Source: Burkholderia sp. 4M9327F10
Lineage (GTDB): Bacteria; Pseudomonadota; Gammaproteobacteria; Burkholderiales; Burkholderiaceae
Direction of reading: 5' to 3'
DNA: 64,000 bases
Assembly (NCBI RefSeq): GCF_005503145.1
Contig: NZ_SCNV01000044.1
Coordinates: 1-64,000 of the forward strand
Shown piece by piece: positions 36,756 through 45,521 of this stretch. Both the position numbers and the translations under genes were made by a program. A model generated the notes under the pieces. It searched no databases and had not been told where the DNA came from. It saw only the letters and a list, made by a program, of their open reading frames with translations. Each line of letters starts with the position of its first letter. The stretch's first letter is position 1.

Positions 36756-38609
36756 CTAGCGATCCGGCCCAGGCGGATCCTGCGATGCGGACCGCTCCTT
36801 CGACCACTCGAGCGCCGCTGTACGTGCTTCGCGTATCCGGGCCCATGAACGTGCCTGCAACTGGTCGAGCATCCCCTCGAGGTTCGGACTGAAATTCAGT
36901 TCACGGGCGGACTTCTTGAGCGAGCCGACCGTGCGGTCGAGCAGGTCACGCGCGCGATCCCACGGATAGACCCTGGGCCGATCGCCCTCGTAGCCGACCT
37001 GCAGTTCCGATCCATTGAGCCGGGCATTCTCGTCCATCCATCGCAGCCGCTCCGAGACGAATTCCATCTGCGTCTTCGGATGGAAGACGACGCTACGCGT
37101 CGCCACTTCCTGGATCAGGTAGTGCTCGGTGTTGAAGACCTCACCACGGTACGGTCCGCCGTTTTCCCGAGGTGTGCCCATCCGGAGCGGGGAGCCGAAC
37201 CGATGTTCGGCCAGTGCCCTGACCTCGTTAGGCACATCCGCGACGGCGAACAATGGTTCGCCAACTGGTGGACGCGTTGGTGCGAAGCGCCTCGGCTCAG
37301 CGGCCGGAGTATCAACTGCAGGGAGAGCTGTAGACTGCTCACCCCTCGGTTGTGCCTCCGCCGATGCCGTCACCGGCTCAGGTGCTTCCGACGGAGTGGT
37401 CGGCTTCGGTGCGCCGCGCTTCGACGCGCGACGACGCGATGCGTCGTCCCCAGCATTGACGAGTTTTTCCTTCACGTTGCCCATCCTGTCCTCCATCGGT
37501 TCGTCCAGCTCCCTGCCGTTTGCTGTGCCCGCCAGCGACCCAATGCCATCGACCACCCGCGCGTCATCGCGGCCCACGACTTCGCGCAGGCGGTCGCCCA
37601 CACTTGCAGATCCGGACAACACCGCCATGTCGTTGAAATCGGTCGGAGCCTTGTCGTCAATTCGCGCGTCGGCGGCGAATATGGGCAAGACCATGCGGTC
37701 TCCCGATATTTCCGCAGCCTGTCGGGCTTTGGCCTCCCCCGGTCCCAGTTCACCCAGCACGACGATGTCTGCGTCCGGGAATCGCTCGCGCACGGATTCC
37801 GCGACGGGCGGCAGATTGCCACTCGACAGCGCCGCCAGCGCCACCCATCCCGTTGCGCGATGCGCCGACAGCATGGTCGCCATGCCCTCGCCGATCAGGA
37901 TCGGCGTCGCCTGTCCGCCTGCGACAGGCGCTGGCCCGGCGATCCAGTACCCGCCTCTCTTGACGCCACTGGCCAGCGACGACTTGTTGCCCGCTTCGTC
38001 GATCAGTTCCAGCGTCGAGACGGCACGTCCGATCCAGACCGGCACGACCAGCACCCGCCCGGAAAGCGGCCGCTCCTCGCTTGCCGGGGCATAGCCCAGC
38101 AACGCACGCAGTTCAGGCGCTTCCAGTTCGCGCAGTGTCTGCACGGGATCGAGACCCTTGCGCACGAGATACGGATGTTCCGGACCAACAGGTCGTGCCC
38201 ATTGCCAGATTTCCTGTGCCTCACGAGCCGCGGCAGCATGCCGTGCCTGCTGGCGTGCCGCATCCCGCGCGCGACGTTCAAGCACATCGGGACCCGGCAC
38301 GAGCGTCGTTGCCATCTGGTCCGGGTAATGCCCACGTCTCAGGTCAAACCCATGCTCTCGCGCGAGCCAGAAGAGCGACGCGAGCGTCTTGCCGCCTGAC
38401 TTCTTCACCGAGCGCCAGGTCGTGCGGGCCGCCCGCTCGTCATAGTTGCCGGCTGTGCGACTCCATTCGTCCCAGATCTCGAAGCCGGCATCACCCAAAC
38501 CGTGCTTCAGTGCAAACGCCATGTCGACCCACGTGCCGTAGTCCTCCGCCGGAATCACGGCAAGAGCGGCCCGTACACGGGCGGTTTCGTCCACATGGGG
38601 CGCACTCAT
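36756..38609 (-). CDS. Mobile-element primase (PriCT-2 and Toprim)
   Basis: The 617-residue protein begins with a PriCT-2-like module (YGTWVDMAFALKHGLG, then TTWRSVKKSGGKTLASLFWLA). A Toprim domain follows at about residues 190-310 (PILIGEGMATMLSAHRATGW, with Glu and Asp metal ligands), and the C-terminus resembles the LPD7-type tail. Such proteins prime synthesis on the transferred strand in the recipient. Its ATG overlaps the coupling-protein stop as ATGA, indicating translational coupling. Confidence 0.82.
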   Translation of the reverse strand: MSAPHVDETARVRAALAVIPAEDYGTWVDMAFALKHGLGDAGFEIWDEWSRTAGNYDERAARTTWRSVKKSGGKTLASLFWLAREHGFDLRRGHYPDQMATTLVPGPDVLERRARDAARQQARHAAAAREAQEIWQWARPVGPEHPYLVRKGLDPVQTLRELEAPELRALLGYAPASEERPLSGRVLVVPVWIGRAVSTLELIDEAGNKSSLASGVKRGGYWIAGPAPVAGGQATPILIGEGMATMLSAHRATGWVALAALSSGNLPPVAESVRERFPDADIVVLGELGPGEAKARQAAEISGDRMVLPIFAADARIDDKAPTDFNDMAVLSGSASVGDRLREVVGRDDARVVDGIGSLAGTANGRELDEPMEDRMGNVKEKLVNAGDDASRRRASKRGAPKPTTPSEAPEPVTASAEAQPRGEQSTALPAVDTPAAEPRRFAPTRPPVGEPLFAVADVPNEVRALAEHRFGSPLRMGTPRENGGPYRGEVFNTEHYLIQEVATRSVVFHPKTQMEFVSERLRWMDENARLNGSELQVGYEGDRPRVYPWDRARDLLDRTVGSLKKSARELNFSPNLEGMLDQLQARSWARIREARTAALEWSKERSASQDPPGPDR

Positions 38610-40342
38610 CGCGGGGCTCCCTCAATCGATGCCGCGTTCGTCCCGGCACGTGTCACCGGGTCACGCCTTGCTTGCGTGGACTTTGGCGGCACCAGCTCCG
38701 CGACGTCGAGGTCCGCAACCGACAACCGGCGCGTCGCCTGCCCGATACGCTTCGCCGGAACGCCCAGCAGCATGAAGTGCCGTTCGACGTAGGTCGTGAC
38801 CTCGTCCTCGCTGAGGTCGGCGAGCCGCGGCGGCAGATCGCGCGGATCCCAGGCCTGCAGCACCTCCAGATACTCGCCCGACAGATGAAGGAGGCCCGCA
38901 CCGTCCGGATCGATCTCGTCAGACCCGACTTCGCGCACACGTCGTTCGATCTGGGCGGTGAAGCGCACCAGGTCCATGGCCGGCACCGATGGTGCACCCG
39001 AGACCCGCGAAGCGAAAACAGGGTCGCGCCAGTAGCAGATCCGGTCGGCAAGGATCGGCTTCGCGTTCTCCAGCACGATGATTTCCTTGTCGCGCCCCAG
39101 CTCCTTGAGCTCCTGTGGCAACAGCAGTGGCCGACGCTGCTCGGACACGCTCTCGCTCGATCCACTTCGGCCGCCGAACATCGCGCTCGGACGGCTGATG
39201 CTACGCGACTGGTCCGTGAAGGTGCCGAGCATCTCGGAATAGTCGTTCGCATCCTTCTGTTCGCGCGGCGCGTAGAGGATCTGCATCGCGTGGTTCGTGA
39301 GGAAGGTACGTGCATCGGCACGGCCATAGACCGACTCCAGCTGCGCGATCGACTGAACGACCGAAAGCAGACGCAGGTTGTAGCCCGCCATGTAGGCCAC
39401 GGCGCGCGCGATGATATGGATCTTGCCGATTGCGGTCATCTCGTCGAGCAGCAGCAGGCACTGGAACCGCAAGGTCGGGTCAGCCTCCGGCAACTGTTTC
39501 GTGTTCAGGTTGACGAGTTGCGAGAACACGAGGTTCACGAGCAGCGCGGCCTCGGACAGGTGATCGGGCGTGATTCCGATGTAGACCGACATGCGACGCC
39601 GACGCACGTCGCGCAGGTCAAAATCGTTGGCGCTCGTTGCCGCGTCGACGATGGGGTTTGCCCAGATCGTTAGCGGCGCGTGGAATGTCGCGAGAATGCT
39701 CGCCAGTACCTTGTCGTCGTTGGACAGGAAGCGGTTGAGTGCATCGACGCATGCGCCGCTGAGCAGCGCGCGATGCCGGACGAGTGCACGCTGCAGGTAA
39801 GACTTGACCGGCATGCCTTGGCCCGACGACTGGCGCAATACCTCGCCCATCGTGACGGGGTAGTCGTGGATGGATTCGCTCTTGCCCGCCCGTCGTGCGT
39901 CACGCCACTCGCTCAGGAGCAGGACGATGCCGAGAAACAGGTTGCGCGCCTGATCCTTCCAGAAGTCGTCGTGGCCACCTGGCGGATATAGGGCGTAGCC
40001 GATCGCGAGAATATCGCCGACGCGGAAAAGGCCATCGGAAATGGCCGACAGCGGGTTGAACCGGTGCGTGCGGCCGTCTTCCGCGAACGGGTCGAAAAGA
40101 TAGACCTCCTGCCCGTGTGCGCGCCGGAATCCTGCCGTGATCGCGTAGTTCTCACGCTTGATGTCGAGGACCACGACCGAATCAGGATAACTCAACAGGT
40201 TCGGGATCACGATGCTGACGCCCTTACCCGAGCGGGCGGGCGCGGCGAGCAGCACGAACTGCTGTCCGGCAAAGCGCAGGTAGCGTCCTCGCCATATTCC
40301 GACGACGATGGACGGCGCGTCGATCAGTGTCCGCGTGCTCAT
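38606..40342 (-). CDS. virD4: VirD4/TraG coupling protein, ATPase part
   Basis: This 578-residue protein carries the coupling-protein ATPase with Walker A APARSGKG at residues 34-41, the SVVVLDIKRENY strand, and Walker B LLLLDEMTAIGK near 330. It lacks the N-terminal membrane anchor. That part is encoded by the preceding small gene, whose stop overlaps this ATG (ATGA at 40342-40339). A coupling protein brings the relaxosome to the VirB channel. Either two subunits assemble, or the split has broken the gene. Confidence 0.88.
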   Translation of the reverse strand: MSTRTLIDAPSIVVGIWRGRYLRFAGQQFVLLAAPARSGKGVSIVIPNLLSYPDSVVVLDIKRENYAITAGFRRAHGQEVYLFDPFAEDGRTHRFNPLSAISDGLFRVGDILAIGYALYPPGGHDDFWKDQARNLFLGIVLLLSEWRDARRAGKSESIHDYPVTMGEVLRQSSGQGMPVKSYLQRALVRHRALLSGACVDALNRFLSNDDKVLASILATFHAPLTIWANPIVDAATSANDFDLRDVRRRRMSVYIGITPDHLSEAALLVNLVFSQLVNLNTKQLPEADPTLRFQCLLLLDEMTAIGKIHIIARAVAYMAGYNLRLLSVVQSIAQLESVYGRADARTFLTNHAMQILYAPREQKDANDYSEMLGTFTDQSRSISRPSAMFGGRSGSSESVSEQRRPLLLPQELKELGRDKEIIVLENAKPILADRICYWRDPVFASRVSGAPSVPAMDLVRFTAQIERRVREVGSDEIDPDGAGLLHLSGEYLEVLQAWDPRDLPPRLADLSEDEVTTYVERHFMLLGVPAKRIGQATRRLSVADLDVAELVPPKSTQARRDPVTRAGTNAASIEGAPR

Positions 40343-40740
40343 AGCAACCCCGCCGCGCGGATTTCCGCTTCGCTGGCGAACCGGGCACTGCCGTAGAGAC
40401 GTCGCCGGCCGGTCCGCTCCCAGATCGAATACAGCGCCATCGCCGGGCAACCTACGGCGACGAGTAACCCAAGAAGCCCCGCGCCTGCCAGGTGCCTGCC
40501 GCCGTGCGGAATCAAGCCGCCGTGCCAGGCCAGCAGTGCATCGGGCCAGCCCCATAGGCCCGCATGGAACGGGTTCAGCCGCAGGCTCGCGTACAGGAAA
40601 AAGGATGCAACCCACGACGAGGCCAGCAGAGCCCCCGCGACAACCGCTAGAACGGTGACCGTGACCAGGGTGGCACGCACATGATGTGCTGCCGGACCAG
40701 CGATGTCGGAAGGAATTGAGGAACGACGGTTCGTATCCAT
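40339..40740 (-). CDS. VirD4/TraG coupling protein, N-terminal membrane anchor
   Basis: The 133-residue protein has two membrane segments (about residues 25-50 and 83-105). It ends with the RRLYGSARFASEAEIRAAGLL sequence that, in ordinary VirD4/TraG proteins, leads directly into the ATPase domain. Here a stop codon follows and the ATPase part begins in the next frame by an ATGA overlap. It lies seven bases after virB11. It is not an independent family but the detached anchor. Confidence 0.8.
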   Translation of the reverse strand: MDTNRRSSIPSDIAGPAAHHVRATLVTVTVLAVVAGALLASSWVASFFLYASLRLNPFHAGLWGWPDALLAWHGGLIPHGGRHLAGAGLLGLLVAVGCPAMALYSIWERTGRRRLYGSARFASEAEIRAAGLL

Positions 40741-40747
40741 GCCTGCC

Positions 40748-41866
40748 TCAGGAAAACGTCGTGCGCGCCTTGCGCACCGGATCGAACCAGACTTCCGTCA
40801 TGCCCCAGCGCTTGCCGGTCTGTTTGCCCGCCTCGTCGTAGAGCGGATACGCTTCCATGTGCGCAACGATGTCGATCGTCAGGGTGAGAAGACGCTTGAG
40901 TGCCGTATCGTCATAGGTCGCGGCTTCGGGGTGCTCCTTGGCCATCAGTGCAAAGCGCTCGATCGCAACCGTCGCGCTCGACGCGTGATAGCTCGTGATG
41001 GAGCCCGCGTGGCCGGTCGTCAGCAGCTTAAGGAAGTCATAGGCTTCGGCACCGCGCAGTTCGGCAAGCAGCACGCGGTCGGGACGCATGCGCATCGTGC
41101 TCGCGATCAGGCCGGCCGGCGTCACGCGTGCCTGACCATGACCGCCCTTGCTATACAGCAGATGGACGCAGTTCTCGATGTGCCGGATGAAGAGTTCGCG
41201 GACATCCTCGATCGTTACGATCCGCTCGGTCGCCGGAATCGAGCGGCAGAGAGTTTTCATGAAACTGGTCTTGCCCGACCCCGTATTGCCGACGATCACA
41301 ATGTTCAGCCGCCCGGTCACGGCCCGCTCGAAGAAGGCACACCAGTCCCGCTCTTCGAGGCACTGCACAAGCTTCCGGTCTGTCGGGCGCAGCGCCTGCA
41401 ACACCGTGTCGAGCCCATCCGGACGGTGCCATATAGTGTCGTCGAACAGCCCTTCGTTGCGATATGCGTCGAGGCTCTTTTCGCGCGCGGAAGGCCGGCG
41501 GATCGTCACCGAAACGGTGCGCCGCGGCACGACGGGCGGTACCACGATCTGGATACGTGCATCTCCGGGCAGCAACGCCGAGAGCACCGGATGCTGCGCC
41601 GACACCTCCTGGTTCGTGAGCGTTGCGACCGCGACCGCGAACGACATCAGCCGCTCGTAATCGAGATCGGCATAGTCGTGACCGCGCCAGCCGAGATGGG
41701 TCTCGGTCAGCACGCGCTGCGGCCGGTTGATGACCAGTTCAGTCACGTCGGCATCGTCAAGCAGCGGCGCGAACGGCCGCATCAGCTCGCGTACCGACGC
41801 GTCGTCCGGAAGCCGCACGAGCACGGTATCGACGTATCCATCCTGCATGTCAGCGCGGTCGATCAT
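40748..41866 (-). CDS. virB11: VirB11 secretion ATPase
   Basis: This 372-residue hexameric traffic ATPase has Walker A IVGNTGSGKTSFMKTL near residue 195, the Asp box TIEDVREL, the Walker B-like LLAELRGAEAYDFL and the His box GHAGSITSYHA. It powers pilus assembly and substrate passage at the cytoplasmic face. Its ATG overlaps the virB10 stop by four bases. The order virB8-9-10-11-D4 is the conventional one. Confidence 0.95.
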   Translation of the reverse strand: MIDRADMQDGYVDTVLVRLPDDASVRELMRPFAPLLDDADVTELVINRPQRVLTETHLGWRGHDYADLDYERLMSFAVAVATLTNQEVSAQHPVLSALLPGDARIQIVVPPVVPRRTVSVTIRRPSAREKSLDAYRNEGLFDDTIWHRPDGLDTVLQALRPTDRKLVQCLEERDWCAFFERAVTGRLNIVIVGNTGSGKTSFMKTLCRSIPATERIVTIEDVRELFIRHIENCVHLLYSKGGHGQARVTPAGLIASTMRMRPDRVLLAELRGAEAYDFLKLLTTGHAGSITSYHASSATVAIERFALMAKEHPEAATYDDTALKRLLTLTIDIVAHMEAYPLYDEAGKQTGKRWGMTEVWFDPVRKARTTFS

Positions 41867-43104
41867 GGTGCTCGCTCCGGCTGCAGCGCATAGACCGTCC
41901 CGAAATCCAGATCGCGCGCGACGACGATGGTGAATTCGGCGCCCTGGTTCTGCGTCAGTGTCGGCGGAATATTGATCGTGCTGTTGAGCACCCGCGTCGC
42001 CATGTCGTTGCCCTGCTGCTGCGTGTTCTCGTAGACGATCGACCCGTTGCTGTTGCCGCCTCGCGTGGCCAGATATCCGATCGCGTCCTGGGTGATGCCC
42101 AGCGTCATCGCGGCGCCAATGCGCTGCCCCCAGTGGTTGTCGACGTAGCCATCGATCCCCATGCGACCTAGCGCATCGGCAACTGGCGAGTCAATCTCGA
42201 CGGTCACGCCGTGGGGCGTCTCGATGCGAGCCGCAAGGATGAAAGTCCGCTTCTGTCCGGACGACAGGTTCGAACGATACTGGCTGTTGATCTGTGAACC
42301 GCGCTCGATCAGCACGACCCGCCCGTCATCGGAATAGACGTTCTTCGTCACCGTGCAGGTGGACAACCCCGCTTCCGTCGAATCGAACGCGGTGTCGCCT
42401 GCGCAATCGATCTTCGCGCCCTGCGCGAGAATCAGGCTACGGTCACCGAGCGTACCGGCACGCACCCGCGGCTTGGCGGTCGGAGTCAACGCCTGCGCAA
42501 GTGCCCCCATCCCGCCCTGGCCCGGTGTTGTCAATGGCTGGCCGGGAACCGATGCCGCCACCGACGAGGCCACTTCGACGCCGCCAGCGATACCGCCTGC
42601 GGCGAGCATACCTGTCAGGCCTCCAGCCTGGCCAACCGCCCCCGGCGTGCTACCGGCCGCGAGTAGCGGCGCATCGTAATAGCTGCGGACCGGTAGCGGG
42701 CGCTGAACCGTGACAGGAGGACGGGCGACGACTGGCCCCGAGACCGCAGCAGGCGCACTTGCCGCGATTGGCGTCGACGCCGCGCCCGCGGCCACCGGCG
42801 CGTCCCTGAAAACGCGTCCCTGGGTTGCCGTGCCCTCGACTGCGTCGCGGTGCGCTTTCGCCTCCGCGTCGTGGCGTGCGAGGAACGTGTGAACCGTCCA
42901 GACCGCGCCGGCACCGGCCAGGAGAATGACCACCAGCGGTGTCAGCCACCAGGCGCGCGGGCGTGTGCCCCGGTATTGCCCGAGCGCAGGCATGCCTCGG
43001 TCGACCTGCGCTCCGGACTCGTCGACAGCACTGCGATCAGATCCGGTCGGATGCTGGCCGGACGGATCATCCGGTTCAATCGTGTTGCGGATATCGTCAC
43101 TCAT
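41863..43104 (-). CDS. virB10: VirB10 core channel protein
   Basis: The 413-residue protein has a cytoplasmic N-terminus, one membrane segment (residues 53-70, TPLVVILLAGAGAVWTV), a Pro/Ala-rich periplasmic linker, and the C-terminal VirB10 beta barrel from about residue 215 (GDRSLILAQGAKIDC, then VLIERGSQINSQY). It spans both membranes and transduces the energy signal to the outer pore. It overlaps virB9 and virB11. Confidence 0.95.
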   Translation of the reverse strand: MSDDIRNTIEPDDPSGQHPTGSDRSAVDESGAQVDRGMPALGQYRGTRPRAWWLTPLVVILLAGAGAVWTVHTFLARHDAEAKAHRDAVEGTATQGRVFRDAPVAAGAASTPIAASAPAAVSGPVVARPPVTVQRPLPVRSYYDAPLLAAGSTPGAVGQAGGLTGMLAAGGIAGGVEVASSVAASVPGQPLTTPGQGGMGALAQALTPTAKPRVRAGTLGDRSLILAQGAKIDCAGDTAFDSTEAGLSTCTVTKNVYSDDGRVVLIERGSQINSQYRSNLSSGQKRTFILAARIETPHGVTVEIDSPVADALGRMGIDGYVDNHWGQRIGAAMTLGITQDAIGYLATRGGNSNGSIVYENTQQQGNDMATRVLNSTINIPPTLTQNQGAEFTIVVARDLDFGTVYALQPERAP

Positions 43105-43927
43105 GATCCGGACTCCGCAAGACGCGCTTCACGCCGTTGACGGTTGTGCCGTCGCGGGGTGGTACACCATCCATGTCGTACGCGTCGTTCCAGATACCGA
43201 CGACCTCGTCGCCGAGCCGCAACACAAAGCGCTTCGCCACCTCGTGAACGACAATCGTGTCGTTCTCCATGTGTTTGTCGACCACGCTCTCCGTGCCGTC
43301 ATCCGCCACCCGGAAGATCGCCGGGATGCGCCGATTGGCCGGGATGCGGATCGAGGTGAATCGCCCGTCGTCCCACGCCGCGACCGGTGCAATGTCGTCC
43401 GAATGTGGCATGACCTGCATCGAATACCGGGTGTTGCGCACCAATGACGGCTGCGCAAGACGCCGCGCTACCAGCGCCGCATCGGCTTCGGCATGCGTCT
43501 GGGCGCTGACCTCATCCGGGTAGACGAACGTCACCCGGTACATCTCCTCGTCGTTGCCGAATTTCGCCTTTAGCGGCAGCACCACCAGATCGAAGCTGTA
43601 GCTACGTTTGTCCGTGCGGATCTCGAGATTCGAGTTGTGCGCGGCGAGCTGCGGTTTCAGGTAGACGTCGTGGTCTCCCCTGTTCGCCACCACCTGCCAG
43701 CCATCGCGATCGCCGGGTGCGACTACCTGAATCTGCTCGTGTGGATCGAGCGCGATATGGGTGGCAAACCCTCGCTGCGCATCGATGCGCACGACGGCGT
43801 CGGGCGCATACACGATCTGCCGCACCCGCGAGTCATCAGACCAGCCCGGCACATCCCAGGCACGGGCGACCGGACTCAGCACCAGCAGGCCTACAAGGCA
43901 GAGCACCGGAAGAGGGAGCGTTCTCAT
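43097..43927 (-). CDS. virB9: VirB9 outer-membrane core complex protein
   Basis: The 276-residue protein has a signal peptide ending in VARA (about residue 23), then the VirB9/CagX beta domains (GFATHIALDPHEQIQVVAPG near residue 55, and a C-terminal KRVLR). It forms the outer-membrane ring with VirB7 and VirB10. It overlaps virB8 by four bases and virB10 by eight. Confidence 0.94.
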   Translation of the reverse strand: MRTLPLPVLCLVGLLVLSPVARAWDVPGWSDDSRVRQIVYAPDAVVRIDAQRGFATHIALDPHEQIQVVAPGDRDGWQVVANRGDHDVYLKPQLAAHNSNLEIRTDKRSYSFDLVVLPLKAKFGNDEEMYRVTFVYPDEVSAQTHAEADAALVARRLAQPSLVRNTRYSMQVMPHSDDIAPVAAWDDGRFTSIRIPANRRIPAIFRVADDGTESVVDKHMENDTIVVHEVAKRFVLRLGDEVVGIWNDAYDMDGVPPRDGTTVNGVKRVLRSPDHE

Positions 43928-44628
43928 GGCGCACCTCCCGCGCTTGGGGAAGAAGCCGGCGGCGTATATTCGGGATCGCGGCTGTAAGCCGTCACCTTGA
44001 AGCCGAACGGATTCGCAACCGCCACGCTCTCACGCGTGAAAACCGGCGGCCGGTAGGCGTAGGCCAGCGTGACGACGAACCGCTGCGTCGGCTCGGCGTT
44101 CGCCTGACCGTTCTTCAGAGTCGTGCGCTCGATATGCACGACCGCGCGCCCTGGTTCATCGGGAGGCAGCGTCGTCGAGAGAATCCGCACGCGCCGCTCG
44201 GTGTTCGGGCCAAGCTGCCGGTCCAGCGCATCGGGGCCGCTGTAGATGCCGCGGTAGTCGCGCGCGACCACGTCATCGCTCATGGCAAGCACGCTGTCGT
44301 AATCCATCTGCAGCAGCCCCCAGTCGTAGCGTTCCCGCTCGCGCACGTACGCCTCAACCCAGTGCTTGTCCTGGATTTCCTTTGTATGCACGTGGCGCGC
44401 ATCGAGCACATCGATCACCTGCGATTCGCCCGTCAGACGATCGACCTCGATCGGTAGCGGCACCACCCGGTAGAACGGCACCATGACGGCCAGTGCCATC
44501 ACACTGAGCACGGCTACACCGACCGCCCCGTAGGCCACGTGCCAAGCCCGTCGCTCGGACTGCTCCTGCAGGTGAGTCAGCGATGCCTCGATGTCAAGCA
44601 CGCGTCCATAGTCGTTGTCCGTACTCAT
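43924..44628 (-). CDS. virB8: VirB8 inner-membrane assembly factor
   Basis: The 234-residue protein has a short cytoplasmic N-terminus, one membrane segment (about residues 34-55) and a periplasmic NTF2-like domain with VEAYVRERERYDW near 110. It nucleates channel assembly through contacts to VirB9 and VirB10. Its ATG overlaps the stop of the small lipoprotein gene (ATGA), consistent with a virB7-virB8 coupled pair. Confidence 0.94.
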   Translation of the reverse strand: MSTDNDYGRVLDIEASLTHLQEQSERRAWHVAYGAVGVAVLSVMALAVMVPFYRVVPLPIEVDRLTGESQVIDVLDARHVHTKEIQDKHWVEAYVRERERYDWGLLQMDYDSVLAMSDDVVARDYRGIYSGPDALDRQLGPNTERRVRILSTTLPPDEPGRAVVHIERTTLKNGQANAEPTQRFVVTLAYAYRPPVFTRESVAVANPFGFKVTAYSRDPEYTPPASSPSAGGAP

Positions 44629-44801
44629 GATGCCGCCCCCACCGTCGACGCGGCAGACGGCACCGGCGGAACAGGAAGCTCACGGTTGACCGGCACACGA
44701 TGCGAGCCATCCGGCAGGACGGGTTTCGGCGGATCTGATGAGCATCCACTGATTAGGATAACGAAATTTACCAGGAGCGATCCGGTCAGCAATTTTTTCA
44801 T
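44625..44801 (-). CDS. virB7: VirB7-like small lipoprotein (58 aa)
   Basis: This gene is below the usual size cut-off. An ATG at 44801 opens a 58-codon frame with a Lys-rich start, a hydrophobic stretch and a lipobox LISGC with Cys20, followed by a Pro-rich tail. That is the VirB7 pattern: a lipoprotein that anchors VirB9 in the outer membrane. It lies between virB5 and virB8 and overlaps virB8 by ATGA. Confidence 0.85.
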   Translation of the reverse strand: MKKLLTGSLLVNFVILISGCSSDPPKPVLPDGSHRVPVNRELPVPPVPSAASTVGAAS

Positions 44802-44811
44802 GATCGTCCCC

Positions 44812-45507
44812 TCAGTTTCCGAACGAAGCCGGCACCATCTGGTCCTGCAGCCGGACGGTATTGCCCGCCCGACTCAATACCAGTTCGCTCTGCTGCTCGG
44901 CGACGAGCCGGTCTTCGGTATCCGCGAGCATCCGGAAGAGCTGCAGCTTGGTCATCTCGTCACCGACTGCCGTGGTCTCCGTCTGGACGCGCGCCTGCAG
45001 TTCTGCAATACCTTTCGGGTCCTGCGTGACGTCAATCTGCTGCATCAGGCTCTGGATCTGGTTCAGTTCCTGCTGTTCCGCCTGGTACGCCTGCTGGCCA
45101 AAAGCCTTGTCCTGGAACGGCTTGTTCAGTGCCCGCTGACACACCTGCTGGTCGATGCCGGCCTGATCCTCGCAGTTGTAGATCTCGCTGGCCGAACGCA
45201 GCGCCTGGGCGCTTCCGGTAAGCCCCGCGTAGCCGCCGTTCTGCACTGCCGTGTACACGCCCTGCCAGTTCGACGGCAGCGAATTCGCCACCACCGGATT
45301 GCTTAGCAGCGCACCGAAGCCCCGCGTGCCGACCGTCGACTGGTAGATCTGGATCTCCTGCTGGACCTCCTGCTCAAGCTGCATCACCGTCGCAATGGCC
45401 TGCGCCACGTTCTGCGCATCGAATACCGGAATGCCCTGGGCATAGCCCACCGGAGACACTGCCGCCCAGACGAGTGCAGCAGCGGCTACCTTCAATCGTG
45501 CTCTCAT
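44812..45507 (-). CDS. virB5: VirB5 minor pilin / tip protein
   Basis: The 231-residue protein has a signal peptide ending in GYAQG (near residue 23) and then a long helical body rich in Gln, with VQQEIQIYQSTVGTRGFG and a C-terminal three-helix region, the VirB5/TraC fold. A ribosome site (AGAGAGGTGG) supports the ATG at 45507 over a TTG 18 bases earlier. It lies after virB6, the reverse of the Agrobacterium order. Confidence 0.9.
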   Translation of the reverse strand: MRARLKVAAAALVWAAVSPVGYAQGIPVFDAQNVAQAIATVMQLEQEVQQEIQIYQSTVGTRGFGALLSNPVVANSLPSNWQGVYTAVQNGGYAGLTGSAQALRSASEIYNCEDQAGIDQQVCQRALNKPFQDKAFGQQAYQAEQQELNQIQSLMQQIDVTQDPKGIAELQARVQTETTAVGDEMTKLQLFRMLADTEDRLVAEQQSELVLSRAGNTVRLQDQMVPASFGN

Positions 45508-45521
45508 GATGTCCACCTCTC

